Shown: one piece after another, positions 1 to 9,891 of the stretch
How the letters are laid out: every line of letters starts with the position of its first letter
Numbering within the stretch: the stretch's first letter is position 1
Source of the DNA: Anaerolineae bacterium
GTDB taxonomy: Bacteria > Chloroflexota > Anaerolineae > Aggregatilineales > JAFGMM01
Assembly (NCBI GenBank): GCA_027494055.1
Contig: JAOSJO010000001.1
Location: 496,001-560,000, forward strand
Length of the DNA: 64,000 nucleotides
Reading direction: 5' to 3'
The notes under the pieces: generated by a model
Seen by the model: only the letters and a program-made list of their open reading frames with translations
Told to the model about the DNA's origin: nothing
Database searches by the model: none
Position numbers and translations under genes: made by a program

Positions 1-287
1 AGGAGGGGCGTCTGCGAAGTCGCCACCTCGCGCAGGATGGTCTGGCTCACCTGGAACTCAGGTTCTTTCAGGTCTTCCTGGTTGAGGCCGCGCGCCACCC
101 GGAATTCCATCGCGCCGTCGTCGTTGCGCAGCAGGAGAAAACCCCGCTCGGCGTGCGTGACCTCGATCACGCGGTCGATCACCTCCTCAAGCACCACGTC
201 GAGGTCGAGGCTGGAATTGATCGTGCGCGTGATCTGGTAGAGCGTTTGGAGATGCTCGGTCTTCGTGGGCTGGGTTTGGTCGGCCAT
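1..287 (-). CDS. GAF-domain signalling protein (N-terminal part, runs off the window)
   Basis: Reading leftwards from ATG at 287, the first ~95 residues are open to the window edge. They begin MADQTQPTKTEHLQTLYQIT and continue with a short helix and then INSSLDLDVVLEEVIDRVIE, the usual entry into a GAF domain of bacterial sensor kinases, nucleotide cyclases and phosphatases. A good ribosome site (AGAAGGA, about 7 bases upstream) supports this start. GAF domains bind small ligands or mediate dimerisation; the output domain lies outside the window, so the effector activity cannot be stated. The gene is divergent from the Ser/Thr kinase at 517, which hints at a signalling neighbourhood. Frame and domain are clear; function is not. 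Confidence 0.75.
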   Translation of the reverse strand, partial: MADQTQPTKTEHLQTLYQITRTINSSLDLDVVLEEVIDRVIEVTHAERGFLLLRNDDGAMEFRVARGLNQEDLKEPEFQVSQTILREVATSQTPL

Positions 288-467
288 GGCGTCCTTCTCG
301 TGCCTGGAAACCGGGCGGGAGTACCGGCATTATAGCATCTCCGCACATGGCCGCACAGGGTCGCCGCGTGCGCCCGAAAGGGCCGGGGCTTTTGGAGAGT
401 CGGCGAACAGGGACTCTGCAAAGTCGCTGCCGAGAGCGGGAAAGCGATTACATAAACAAGATTGTGT

Positions 468-476
468 TGCTATAAT
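468..476 (+). promoter_or_regulatory. Extended -10 promoter of the Ser/Thr kinase gene
   Basis: TGC followed directly by a perfect TATAAT (471-476). No convincing -35 box is present, as is usual for extended -10 promoters. Transcription would start near 483, downstream of the ATG at 478, which argues that translation starts at the TTG at 517. Confidence 0.5.
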
Positions 477-516
477 TATGGCGCGTGCGTCATCTCATGG
501 TATTGGCAAGGGCGCT

Positions 517-1961
517 TTGATCGGCGATACGTTAAAAGACCGCTACCTCATTCAGGCGAGGCTTGGACGTGGCGCGATGGGCGAAGTCTATCGCGCCACC
601 GATTTGAGGTACGGCGAACCGGTCGCAATCAAGATGCTGGTGGCCGACGACGCCTCGGACCAGCACCGCAAGCGCTTCGTGCGCGAGATCTCCGCGCTGC
701 GCAAGCTCTATCACCCGAACATCGTCGGCTACGTGGACGCCTTCGCCTCTGAGGACCGCATGTATCTGGTGATGGAATACGTGGGCGGCGGGACGCTCGC
801 CCACACCATGCAGAGCTACGGGCAGTTGCCCGCCGACCTCTTCATGCAGATCGCCCGCAAGGTCATCGAGGCCATCGGCAGCGCGCACGAACTGGGCATC
901 GTCCACCGCGACCTTAAACCCACCAACATCCTCCTCGGCGTCGATGGCGAACCCAAGGTTGCCGACTTCGGCCTGGCGAAGCTGACGAACTTCTCGACCA
1001 TCACCCTCGGCGGCGGGGCGATGGGCACGCTGGCCTACATGCCGCCCGAAGCGTTCGAGATGCAGGCGCTCCAGGATCACCGGGGCGACATCTGGGCGAT
1101 GGGCGTGATCTTCTACCAGATGCTCGCGGGCAGCCTGCCCTTCCCCGGCCAGGGGAAGGCCGAACTGGTCCGGGCGATCCTGCAGGACCCGCCGATCTCG
1201 CTGGAGTGGTTCCGCAAGGACCTGCCCCCAACTGGTATGACGCCATTGCCCACTGCCTGGAGAAGTCGGCGGCGGGCCGGTACCAGACCGCGCCTGAGCT
1301 ACTTGAGGACCTGCAGCGCCCCACGCGCGCGCAGAGCGCCACGCCGTCGAAGGGGCCGCCTCCAGCGTCGGGTGGGCTGCTGCCCACGATTGTCGATTTC
1401 GGCCCCGACCCGCTGGTCGGCGTGGAGGCGAAGCCGCGCACGCCGCCGCCGGTGGCGGTCGATGACCACCCCACCCAGGTCCCCGACCGGACAGAGGTCG
1501 GGATCACACCGGGGCGGTACTGGTCACGCTGGGCAGTCGATCAGGCCGACAAGATGGCCCGCCGCCGGCGCGCCCTCCTGCCGCCGGCCGTGCAGATGTT
1601 CGCCAGTTTCCTGGTGTGGGTCAGCGTCGTGCTGATCGTGAGCAGCAGCCTCATGATTACCCTCGACTACATTGACCCCACGCTGGGCGGCGCTCTGGGC
1701 CTGGCAGCCGGAAACCTGCGGTCCGTGCTCGTCGCGGGCGGGCTGATGTTTATCCTGGGGATGGTGTTCAACCTTTTCCACGTTGCGCCCCGCCAGCGGC
1801 TAGAGCTTCTCCTCATCGTTGCCCTCACCGTCGCCAACTGGTTCTTCCTGTTTTCCGGCAGGGTGGTGATCCCGTATATCGGCCTGGTCGAGGCGGCGAT
1901 GCTGGGGACGATTTTCTTCGCCATACTGATCATCCTCTTTTTTCGGATACAATCGGACTAG
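517..1961 (+). CDS. Transmembrane Ser/Thr protein kinase (PknB-type); one-base frameshift at 1225-1229
   Basis: Cytoplasmic Hanks-type kinase with a membrane anchor. Visible kinase motifs in order: glycine loop LGRGAMGEVY, catalytic Lys in VAIKML, HRDLKPTNILL catalytic loop, DFGLAK magnesium loop, APE-equivalent MPPEAFE, and DIWAMGVI. A Pro-rich linker follows, and then four hydrophobic segments in the last ~130 residues, an unusual C-terminus for this family, which normally has one helix and PASTA or other sensor repeats. The run of five C at 1225-1229 is one base short; adding a C joins DLPP to NWYDAIAHCLEKSAAGRYQ and gives ~481 residues. Start: an ATG at 478 is in frame but has no ribosome site and precedes the predicted transcript start. 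TTG at 517 has AAGG upstream and gives the family-typical opening MIGDTLKDRYLI. Confidence 0.85.
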
Positions 1962-1991
1962 TCTCGTTTCACAGCCAAGACAGGAGCACTC

Positions 1992-3359
1992 ATGAACGCC
2001 TTCGAACATGCTGCGGCCCAGAGCGACACCTACCTGGCGCAGCTCAAGGACCTGCTCGCCATCCCCAGCGTCAGCACCCTCCCTGAACACAGCGCCGACA
2101 TGCAGCGTGCCGCCGAGTGGCTCGCCGCGCACCTGCGCGGCGTGGGCATGGACCGCGCCGAGGTCATGCCCACCGGAGGGTACCCGGTCGTTTACGCCGA
2201 GTGGCTGAACGCGCCTGGCGCGCCGACCGTGCTCGTCTACGGGCACTACGACGTGCAGCCGCCCGACCCGCTGGACGAATGGGCCTCCCCGCCCTTCACG
2301 GCGACCGAGCGCGACGGCGATCTCTACGCGCGCGGCGCGACCGACGACAAGGGACAGCTCTTCGTCCAGGTCAAGGCCGTCGATGCGCTGCTCAGCGCGG
2401 AGGGCGCGCTGCCGGTCAACGTCAAGTTCCTGCTGGAGGGCGAGGAGGAGATCGGCTCGAAGCACCTCGACTCGTTCATCGAGGCGCACCGCGATCTGCT
2501 TGCCGCCGATGTTGCGCTCATCTCCGATGCGCCGGTCTGGGCGATTGACCAGCCGTCGATCACCTACGGCATCCGGGGCATGACGTACATGGAGATCGAG
2601 GTGCGCGGCCCGCGCGCCGATCTGCACTCCGGCGCGTATGGCGGCACGGTGCACAACCCCGCCCAGGCGCTGTGCGAGATCATCGCCGCGCTGCACAACC
2701 CGGACGGCTCCGTCGCCGTCCCCGGCTTCTACGACCGGGTCCGCCCCATCGACGAGGAAGAGCGCGCCGCGCTGGCGAAGCTCCCCTGGACCGAGGCGAA
2801 ATGGCGCAGCGAAACCGGCGCGCCCAAGCCCTGGGGCGAGCAGGGGGTACAGCTTCGTCGAGCGGCTTGGCGTCCGCCCCACGCTTGAGGTCAACGGTCT
2901 GAGCGGAGGCTTCGCGGGGGCCGGCGCGAAGACCATCATCCCGGCAAAGGCGCTCGCCAAAGTGAGCTGCCGCCTGGTCCCGGACCAGGACCCCGACGAG
3001 ATTTACGAGCTGGTGCGCGATCAGGTGCACCGGCTCGCGCCCGACACGGTTGAGGTCGAAGTGCGCAAGCTGAACCGGGGCAAGCCGGCGGTGATGGATC
3101 GCAACGTGCCGGCGATGAAGGCCGCCGTCGCCGCCTACAAGGCCGGCTTCGGCGCAGAGCCGGTCTTCACGCGCGAGGGGGACCATCCCGGTGGTGGCTA
3201 CGTTCCGGCACGTGCTGGGCCTCCCGACGGTGATGATGGGCTACGGCCTGCCCAACGACAACATCCACTCGCCCAACGAGAAGATGACGCTGGCGATGTT
3301 CTACAAAGGGCATCCAGACGGCGATTCACTTCTTCAAGGCATACGCGGAACGGTCGTGA
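1992..3359 (+). CDS. M20 family metallopeptidase (dipeptidase/deacylase); three one-base frameshifts
   Basis: Cytosolic zinc peptidase related to carboxypeptidase G2, PepV and CNDP dipeptidases. Metal and catalytic motifs are present: GHYDVQPPD (His ligand and catalytic Asp region), GATDDKGQ (bridging Asp), LLEGEEEIGS (catalytic and ligand Glu), then the dimerisation (lid) domain starting near GIRGMTYMEIEVRGP, and a C-terminal HSPNEKM with the last His ligand. Three G runs each carry one base too many (2843-2847, 3177-3181, 3308-3310). Correcting them yields 454 residues, the normal family length. ATG at 1992 is preceded by CAGGAG. It begins 30 bases after the kinase and may be co-transcribed, with no obvious functional link. 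Substrate cannot be told from sequence. Confidence 0.85.
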
Positions 3360-3398
3360 GGGCAGCCGTTCTTCCACAGTAAGATGCAAATGCGCAGC

Positions 3399-3420
3399 AG
3401 GGCGAACCGCCGGTTCCCCC
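3399..3420. repeat. Degenerate copy of the GGGCGAACC palindrome family
   Basis: GGGCGAACC-GCC-GGTTC followed by C5; the right arm lacks one G compared with the perfect copies at 11091 and 41950. It sits in the 106-base gap between the M20 and ROK genes. Short hairpin with no T run, so not a standard terminator. Confidence 0.45.
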
Positions 3421-3465
3421 TGTTTGACCACTTCTAGAGAGGGCCGCGCCGGGGAGAAACCGGAA

Positions 3466-4410
3466 GTGACCGGGACGATCATCGGGCTGGACATCGGCGG
3501 CACGAAGAGCGCCGTCGTCGAGGGCGGTCGCGACGCGGAGATCTACCAGCGCCGGGGCTTCACGACGCCGGCCGACAGGCCCTTCGACGTGGCCGCGCCC
3601 TTCATGGAAGGCGAGATCGACCAGGTTCTCGCTGCCGCGCAGGCCGCCGGGCGCAGCGTGGAAGCGCTCAGCGTCTCGGTGGGCGGCCCGCTCGACATTC
3701 AGCGCGGCCTCCTCACCACACCGGAACAGCTCCCGAACTGGCACGGCGCGCCGCTGCGCGACTGGCTGGAGACGCGCTACGGCCGGCCTGCCTACGTCGA
3801 GCATGACGGCAACACCGGCGCGCTCGCGGAGTACCACTTCGGCGCGGGGCAGGGCGCGCGCATCCTGGTCTTCCTCACGTTCGGCACCGGCCTGGGCGCA
3901 GGGATCATGATCGACGGCAGGGTGCTCTACGGCGTGAACGACCTGGCCGGTGAGGTCGGCCACATCCGCATCGCCCCTGACGGCCCATCGACGCACGGCA
4001 AGTCTGGCACGTGGGAGGGTTACGCCAGCGGGGTCGGGCTGGTCTACCTGGCGCGGATGCGCCAGCCCCGCCGCTGGGCGGAGCCGCTCGCCACGCGCAC
4101 CATCGTCGCGGCGGCGCTGGACGGCGACCCGGACGCGCTGGCGCTGGTCCGTGAGGCGGGGCAGTGGTTGGGGCGCGGGCTGGCGGTCCTGGTCGATGTC
4201 CTCAACCCTGACCGCATCGTGGTGGGCACGCTCGGCGTGGTACTCGGCGATCTCGTCCTGGAGCCGGCGCGCGCGGCGATGCGCGCCGAAGCCCTTGCGG
4301 TCTCGGCGGCGGCGTGCGCGGTCGTGCCGGCCGGCCTGGGCGCGCGCCTACAGGACGTGCAGGCGCTCATGGGCGCCATCGACCGCCACCCGCGCGGCGG
4401 GTTGGAGTGA
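3466..4410 (+). CDS. ROK family sugar kinase (glucokinase-like) lacking the zinc cysteines
   Basis: ATP-dependent hexose or N-acetylhexosamine kinase of the ROK family. The phosphate-1 motif LDIGGTKSAVVEGG is at the N-terminus, the catalytic Asp lies in VEHDGNTGALAEY, the phosphate-2 loop is LTFGTGLGAGIMIDG, and EVGHIRI carries the ROK histidine. Where most ROK proteins have CxCGxxGC zinc ligands, this one has THGKSGTWEGYASG, so the structural zinc site is absent. Length 314 residues is normal. No ATG fits; GTG at 3466 with GGGGAGA upstream gives the family-typical start. The next gene begins with an overlap or a 14-base gap, suggesting co-transcription. Confidence 0.8.
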   Translation: MTGTIIGLDIGGTKSAVVEGGRDAEIYQRRGFTTPADRPFDVAAPFMEGEIDQVLAAAQAAGRSVEALSVSVGGPLDIQRGLLTTPEQLPNWHGAPLRDWLETRYGRPAYVEHDGNTGALAEYHFGAGQGARILVFLTFGTGLGAGIMIDGRVLYGVNDLAGEVGHIRIAPDGPSTHGKSGTWEGYASGVGLVYLARMRQPRRWAEPLATRTIVAAALDGDPDALALVREAGQWLGRGLAVLVDVLNPDRIVVGTLGVVLGDLVLEPARAAMRAEALAVSAAACAVVPAGLGARLQDVQALMGAIDRHPRGGLE

Positions 4411-4424
4411 AAGGCAATTCCATC

Positions 4425-5033
4425 ATGGCAGAGGGAAAGGTCGAAGCGGCGCAGGACATCCTCCCCTACCCGGCGAATCCCGCGCTCAAACTGGCGTTCA
4501 GGTTGCCCATCCTGCTCTGGCGGCTGGGGTTAGGCCCTGTGTTGGGCCGGCTGTTCCTGATCCTGACCACCACCGGGCGCAAGACCGGCCTGCCGCGCCG
4601 CGTCGCCGTCGAATACCATGCCTGGCGCGGCAGGAAGTACATCGCGAGCGGGTGGGGCGACCGCCCGCAGTGGTACCGGAACCTTCTCGCCGACCCGCAC
4701 GTGACCATCCAGACGGCAGACGGCGTGGAACGCTGCGTGGCGCGGCGCGTCGTCGATGACGTGGAACTGGCCGAGGTTTTCGCCTTCATCGAGGACAGCC
4801 CGGCGATGCGGCGCTGGGCCGAGGCGCTGGGCGCGCCGGTGACGCGCGAGGCCTTTCTTGCTGAGAAGGGCCGGTTCTACTGGATCACCTTCGACCCGAC
4901 GGACGAACCGACGCCGCCTCCGCTTGAGGTTGATCTGGCCTGGGTTTGGGGCCTGCTCGCCGTTGTCGTGCTGGGCCGGTTGGCGGGCCGGGTTGCACGC
5001 CGCCGGAGGCGTGAGGGCGGCGTACCTGGCTGA
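4425..5033 (+). CDS. Deazaflavin (F420)-dependent nitroreductase-family protein with C-terminal helix
   Basis: Belongs to the Ddn/DUF385 split-barrel family: LTTTGRKTGLPRRV is the characteristic TxGRKTG motif, followed by GWGDRPQWYRNLLADPHVTI, which matches the family's (S)xxGxxxxPxWYxNL signature. These proteins bind F420 or related cofactors and reduce quinones or nitro compounds; which applies here is not evident. A hydrophobic helix VWGLLAVVVLGRLAGRVARR ends the protein, an addition that should tether it to the membrane. ATG at 4425 chosen; a GTG at 4407 overlapping the ROK stop codon is an alternative. Convergent with the Nudix gene, 4 bases apart. Confidence 0.75.
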   Translation: MAEGKVEAAQDILPYPANPALKLAFRLPILLWRLGLGPVLGRLFLILTTTGRKTGLPRRVAVEYHAWRGRKYIASGWGDRPQWYRNLLADPHVTIQTADGVERCVARRVVDDVELAEVFAFIEDSPAMRRWAEALGAPVTREAFLAEKGRFYWITFDPTDEPTPPPLEVDLAWVWGLLAVVVLGRLAGRVARRRRREGGVPG

Positions 5034-5037
5034 CCGC

Positions 5038-5570
5038 CTACCCGTAGCGCGCCGCCAGCTCGTCCGGCGTCAGCGCGGCGACCTCCCGCGCCAGCGCCTT
5101 GAGCGCTTCGCTGTTGCACGCGAACGCCAGATTCTGCGGCGGCGCGGCGGGATCGAACCAGCCGAACGCGGTCACGTCATCGTGCGGGACGGCGCGACTC
5201 ACGTCGGCGCGGGCGATGTAGACGATATTGAGCACGTCCTCGCCCTGGTAGGCGTCCATGAAATGCCCCAGGAAGTGCACGATCTCGACCTCGATGCCAA
5301 GCTCCTCGCGCATCTCGCGCCGGAGGCCGTCCGCCGGGTGCTCGCCCGCCTCCAGGAAGCCGCCCGGCACATCCCACCAGCCCGCGAACGGCTCCCCCGC
5401 CCGCTGCGTCAGCAGCACCCGCCCCGCGCGGTCAAGGATGAGCGCGCCCACCGCGACCTTCGAGTGCCGGTAGATCACGTGCCCGTGCGCGCAGACCGGG
5501 CGCACATGCCCTCGACGCGCGCGTCCGCGAGGATCTGGCCGCAGTATGGGCAGAAGGCGTAGGCGGGCAT
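5038..5570 (-). CDS. Nudix hydrolase with N-terminal zinc-ribbon remnant; frameshift near 5511
   Basis: NUDIX pyrophosphohydrolase acting on nucleotide-linked substrates. The Nudix box is complete: GGFLEAGEHPADGLRREMRE followed by ELGIEVE. The reading frame of the catalytic domain has no proper start; shifting one base near 5511 joins it to MPAYAFCPYCGQILADARVEG from ATG at 5570, so the N-terminus is a CxxC zinc-ribbon as in NudC-like and ADP-ribose-type Nudix proteins. Restored length ~177 residues. Substrate specificity is not predictable. Confidence 0.8.
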
Positions 5571-5780
5571 CGCACACTCCGGGATTGTGAATTGGCGTTA
5601 TTCGCGTTATTCGCGGTTCAATTCATCCACGCTTTGCCGGCAACGGAGTCGCGCTCCTGAAGCCGTGATGGCGGTCGGCGCGCACGGCACTTGAAACCCG
5701 TAGCGCGTCGTCGTCGCTATTGTGCTACGAGAGCGCGCGGGGGTCAACCGAAAAGTGCCTCCGGCCTTTGTGTCGGGCGG

Positions 5781-5810
5781 TTGGGTACCCTTTCCCGATT
5801 CGACTATAAT
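5781..5810 (+). promoter_or_regulatory. Probable sigma-70 promoter of the first metallopeptidase lipoprotein
   Basis: TATAAT at 5805-5810 with a weak TTGGGT (5781-5786) 18 bases upstream, ~50 bases before the GTG at 5861. Confidence 0.45.
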
Positions 5811-5860
5811 CGCCCTTAGTGCCCTGTACGGGTCTTGCCGGTCTCTGCCTGGAGTGGATT

Positions 5861-7870
5861 GTGCGCCGACGCAACGCCGCCCTGTTCCTGATTATCGCCG
5901 TCACGCTCGCCGCGTGCGCCCCCCGCGACGCCCTCCCCGCCCCATCGAACGGCGGCGGGATGCAGGCGCGCATCGCGCCGACCGCCACGCTGGGCGCGCC
6001 GCTCGCCGCGCCGACGCCGGTCGCGATGGCGCAGCCCTCCAGCGAGACCGCCGACCTGCTGCGCACGGTGGAGATCCCCATGCGCGACCGGGTCGCGCTG
6101 GCGCAGCGCTTCTGGGGCGTGGGCGACATCCCCCGCGCGCGCACCGATCCGCCGCCGGCGTATCAAGTCGGCGCGACGCGCGATTTCGTTGTCGATAACA
6201 CAACCTCCGGCCAGTTCACCATCACCGCCGAGCTGATGTACGCCACCGACCACAGCTACTGGTGGGTGGAGCAGGGCCACAGCATCGACCGCGCGGGGCT
6301 GGCGCGCTCCGCCGAGCGGTTCGAGGCCCTCACCTACCCCACCACGCGCCGCTACTTCGGCAGCGAGTGGTCGCCGGGCGTGGACAACGACCCGCACGTG
6401 TACATCCTGCTCGCCAACGACATCGGCGCGGGCGTCGCGGGGTACTTCTTCAGCAGCAGCGAGTACCCGCGCGAGGTCGCGCCCGACTCTAACGAGGCCG
6501 AAATCTTCCTCATGAGTCTCCCCAGCGCCGGCGCGTACATCGGGTCAGACTACTTCGACGGCATCATCGCGCACGAGTTCCAGCACATGATTCACTGGGC
6601 GGTGGACCGCAACGAGGACTCGTGGGTCAACGAGGGGCTGTCGGAGCTTTCCACGCTGCTCAACGGCCTGGACCCCACCGGCTACATCCCGGTGTTCATG
6701 GCAAGCCCCGGCACCCAGCTCAACACGTGGCCGGAGTTGGATTCCACCATCCCGCACTACGGCGCGGGGCACCTGTTCTTCGTCTATATGCTGGAGCGCT
6801 TCGGGGAGGAGGCCATCATCCAGGTGGTGCAGGAGCCGGCCAACGGCATGGCCGGCGTGGAGGACGCGCTGCGCGCCATCAACGCCACCGACCCGCACAC
6901 GGGCGCGCCGGTCACGGCGGAGGATCTCTTCGCGGATTGGGTGATCGCGAACTACGCCAACAGCCCCAGCCTCGGCGACGGGCGATACCACTACACGCGG
7001 CTCGGCGGCCTGGACACAATGCCGGCCACGCACGCGCACAGCGCCTTCCCGACGTACATCCACGAGCGGGAATGGCCGCAGTACGCCGCCGACTACATCC
7101 AGTTGATCGGCGACGGGCGCGTGCGCTTCGCCTTTGCCGGGCGGCAGACGGTCCGCCTGCTTGACACCGAGGCGCACAGCGGCAGCTACGTGTTCTGGGG
7201 CAACCGCGCCGACGACAGCGACACCACGCTCACGCGCGCCTTCGACCTCACCGGCGTGGACCGCGCCACGCTCGAATACTGGACGTGGTACCACATCGAG
7301 GCGCTCTGGGACTACGCTTACGTCGCGGTCTCGACCGACGGCGGCCTGACCTGGACGGTCCTGGAGACGCCCCACACCACCACGCAGAACCCGCACAACA
7401 ACGCCTACGGACCCGGCTACACCGGCGCGAGCGGCGGCGGCGGCGCGCCGGTGTGGATTCAGGAGCGCATCGACCTGACGCCCTATGCCGGCCAGCCGAT
7501 CCTGGTGCGCTTCGAGTACGTCACCGACGACTCCACGCTCCAGCCCGGCATCGCCATCGACGATGTGGCGGTTCCGGAGATCGGCTACTTCGAGGACTTC
7601 GAGGCGGGCGACGGCGGCTGGGAGAGCGCGGGCTGGGTGCGCCACGACAATGTGCTGCCGCAGCGGTTCATCGTGCAGATGATCGAGTTCAACCACGATG
7701 GGACCGCACGCGCGTTCCGCATCCTGAATGCAGACGACCCGCCCCACCGCACGTGGGACATCAAGCTGAACGACGGCGTGCGTGAGGTCGTCGTCGTGGT
7801 CTCAGGGCTGGCCCCCGTCACGACCGAGATGGCGGTCTACACCTACGCCATCGAGCCGGTGGCCGAATAG
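5861..7870 (+). CDS. Secreted lipoprotein metallopeptidase (M30/hyicolysin-like gluzincin)
   Basis: Exported zinc protease of 669 residues. GTG at 5861, behind GGAGTGG, gives a clean lipoprotein signal: basic start, hydrophobic core and lipobox TLAAC. The zinc site is HEFQHMIHWAVDRNEDSWVN with third ligand Glu in NEGLSELS, the HEFQH...NEGLSE pattern seen in M30-type peptidases. A C-terminal beta-rich module (DLTGVDRATLEYWTWYHIE, VRFEYVTDDSTLQPGIAIDD) resembles the MAM/galactose-binding-like domains attached to immune-inhibitor-A proteases. It should be lipid-anchored outside the cytoplasmic membrane and degrade extracellular protein. The next gene, three bases downstream, is a paralogue. Confidence 0.85.
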   Translation: MRRRNAALFLIIAVTLAACAPRDALPAPSNGGGMQARIAPTATLGAPLAAPTPVAMAQPSSETADLLRTVEIPMRDRVALAQRFWGVGDIPRARTDPPPAYQVGATRDFVVDNTTSGQFTITAELMYATDHSYWWVEQGHSIDRAGLARSAERFEALTYPTTRRYFGSEWSPGVDNDPHVYILLANDIGAGVAGYFFSSSEYPREVAPDSNEAEIFLMSLPSAGAYIGSDYFDGIIAHEFQHMIHWAVDRNEDSWVNEGLSELSTLLNGLDPTGYIPVFMASPGTQLNTWPELDSTIPHYGAGHLFFVYMLERFGEEAIIQVVQEPANGMAGVEDALRAINATDPHTGAPVTAEDLFADWVIANYANSPSLGDGRYHYTRLGGLDTMPATHAHSAFPTYIHEREWPQYAADYIQLIGDGRVRFAFAGRQTVRLLDTEAHSGSYVFWGNRADDSDTTLTRAFDLTGVDRATLEYWTWYHIEALWDYAYVAVSTDGGLTWTVLETPHTTTQNPHNNAYGPGYTGASGGGGAPVWIQERIDLTPYAGQPILVRFEYVTDDSTLQPGIAIDDVAVPEIGYFEDFEAGDGGWESAGWVRHDNVLPQRFIVQMIEFNHDGTARAFRILNADDPPHRTWDIKLNDGVREVVVVVSGLAPVTTEMAVYTYAIEPVAE

Positions 7871-7873
7871 CCG

Positions 7874-9873
7874 ATGTCCGCGCGATTCCGTAGGGGCGAT
7901 CCCCGCGTGCAGGATGCCGCGCCGGGCGCGCGCCCGCACGGCGCCCTGCGCCTCCTTCTATTCATCCCGCTCGTGCTGGCCGCGCTCGCGTGCAACCTGA
8001 CGGCGTACCGCGCGGCGACGCCACCGGCAGAGCCGACCGCCGCCCTGACGCCAACCCAGACGCCACCCACGGCGTCCCCTGCCGGGCAGGATGGCGGCGG
8101 GCTGCACTGGCGCGACGCCCCGGACGTGCCGGTGGTCCGCTCCGAGGCCGACTGGCGCATCGCGATGGGCTGGGCCGCGCGCGAGGCGCTGTACAACACC
8201 GGCCAGCGCGCGTATGCCGAGGGCGACACGGAGACGTTCACCTACGACGCCGGGCGCACGGTCGAGGCCACGCTGCGCGCGGTGGGCGCGCACGCCTACT
8301 GGTGGATCGAGACCGGGGGCGGCGACGATAGCGAACGCGGCGCGCAGTGGCTCGCCCGCGCGGTCCGCCGCTTTGACGAGGACATCTACCCGCTGACGCG
8401 CACCCTCTTCGGCGCGGAGGCCACGCCCGGCATCGACGGCGACGCGCGCGTGCACATCCTGCACCTGACCGACCTCGGCCATGACGCGGTCGGCGTCTTC
8501 GATCCGTACAACCAGTGCCCGGCGGCGCTGTGCCCCGACTCCAACGAGCTGGACATGATGTTTGTCGGCCTGGACTGGGGGCCGGTTGGCTCCGACCAGC
8601 ACCTGACCACGCTCGCGCACGAGTTCCAGCACCTGATCGGCTACAACGTGGACGGCAACGACTTCCGCTGGGTGCAGGAGGGCCTCTCGCAGTTGGCGGA
8701 GCACCTCAACGGCTTCGATCCCTGGTACATCGCCGGGGACGGCGTGCGCGAGTACCTTGACGCGCCCGACTTCAACTTCACCGATTGGCCCTTCGGCGAA
8801 GCCGCCGCGATGAACAAGGCCTACGCCAGCGCGTACCTGTTCATGCTGTACCTGTACGAGCGCTTCGGCGCGGACTTCATCCGGGCGCTGGCGCACGAGC
8901 CGAGGGATGGACTCGCCGGGCTGCAGGCGACGCTGGACGCGCGCGGCATCCCCGAAAGCGTGGACGACCTCTACGCCGACTGGACCATCGCCAACTTCCT
9001 CGACGATCCGCTGGCCGGGGACGGGCGCTACCATTACGCGACCTACACCCTCCCACGCCGCCCGCAGGCCGCGCCTATCCCGGCGGCGTGTGGGCAGGCG
9101 AGGAGACGGTCAACCAGTATGGCGTCGATTACCTGAGCGTCACCCAACCGGGCACGTACACGCTCACTTTCGAGGGGGCGGCTTCCACGCCGCTGCTCGC
9201 CACGCCGCCTGCGTCGGGGGCGTGGGCGTGGTGGGGCTACTGGAACGACCTCGGCGCGGCCCGCCTCACCGCCGCGTTCGACCTCACCGGGCTGGCGCGC
9301 GCCACGCTCGAATACGCCGTCTGGCATGACATCGAGCCGGATTATGACTGGGCGCACGTCGAGGTCTCGACCGACGGCGGGCAGCGCTGGGAGATCGTGG
9401 GCGGCGAGCGCATGAAGCCGGCGCACAGGCTGGCCGCCGGGCCGCACTATACCGGGCGCTCCGGCGGGTGGGTGCGCGACCGCGTGGACCTGACGCCCTA
9501 CGCCGGCGGCCCGGTGCTGGTGCGCTTCGAGTACCGCACCGACGGGTCTTTCGCCGGGCCGGGCATCCTCATCGACGATATTGGCATCCCGGAGCTGGGC
9601 TATCAGGACGATGTCGAGACGCCGGGCGGCGTGTGGCAGGCTGAGGGGTTCATGCGCGCAACGGCTGAGGTGTCGCAGCGCTGGGCGGTGCGCATCATCG
9701 ACCTGCGGCGCGACGGCCCGCCGACCGTGCAGGCGGTGACGCTGGACGCCGACCGGCAGGGCGAGGCGACGTTCACCGTGGATGCCGGCTCCGACGGCGT
9801 GGTGATCGCCATCAGCGCGACCGCCCCGTTCACGCGCGCGCCGGCGCAGTACCGCTTCCGCATCGCCCCGTAG
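7874..9873 (+). CDS. Second M30-like metallopeptidase lipoprotein; frameshift at 9052-9054
   Basis: Paralogue of the preceding gene with the same architecture: lipobox VLAALAC, a Thr/Pro-rich spacer, the zinc site HEFQHLIGYNVDGNDFRWVQ with Glu in QEGLSQLAE, and the beta-sandwich tail. A C is missing from the CCC at 9052-9054; restoring it continues TYTLPTPPAGRAYPGGVWAG into the second half and gives 666 residues. ATG at 7874 is three bases after the upstream stop, so the two are surely one transcript. The pair probably arose by tandem duplication; their sequences have diverged strongly outside the zinc site. Confidence 0.85.
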
Positions 9874-9891
9874 GGCGCTCCGCGCCGCCTC

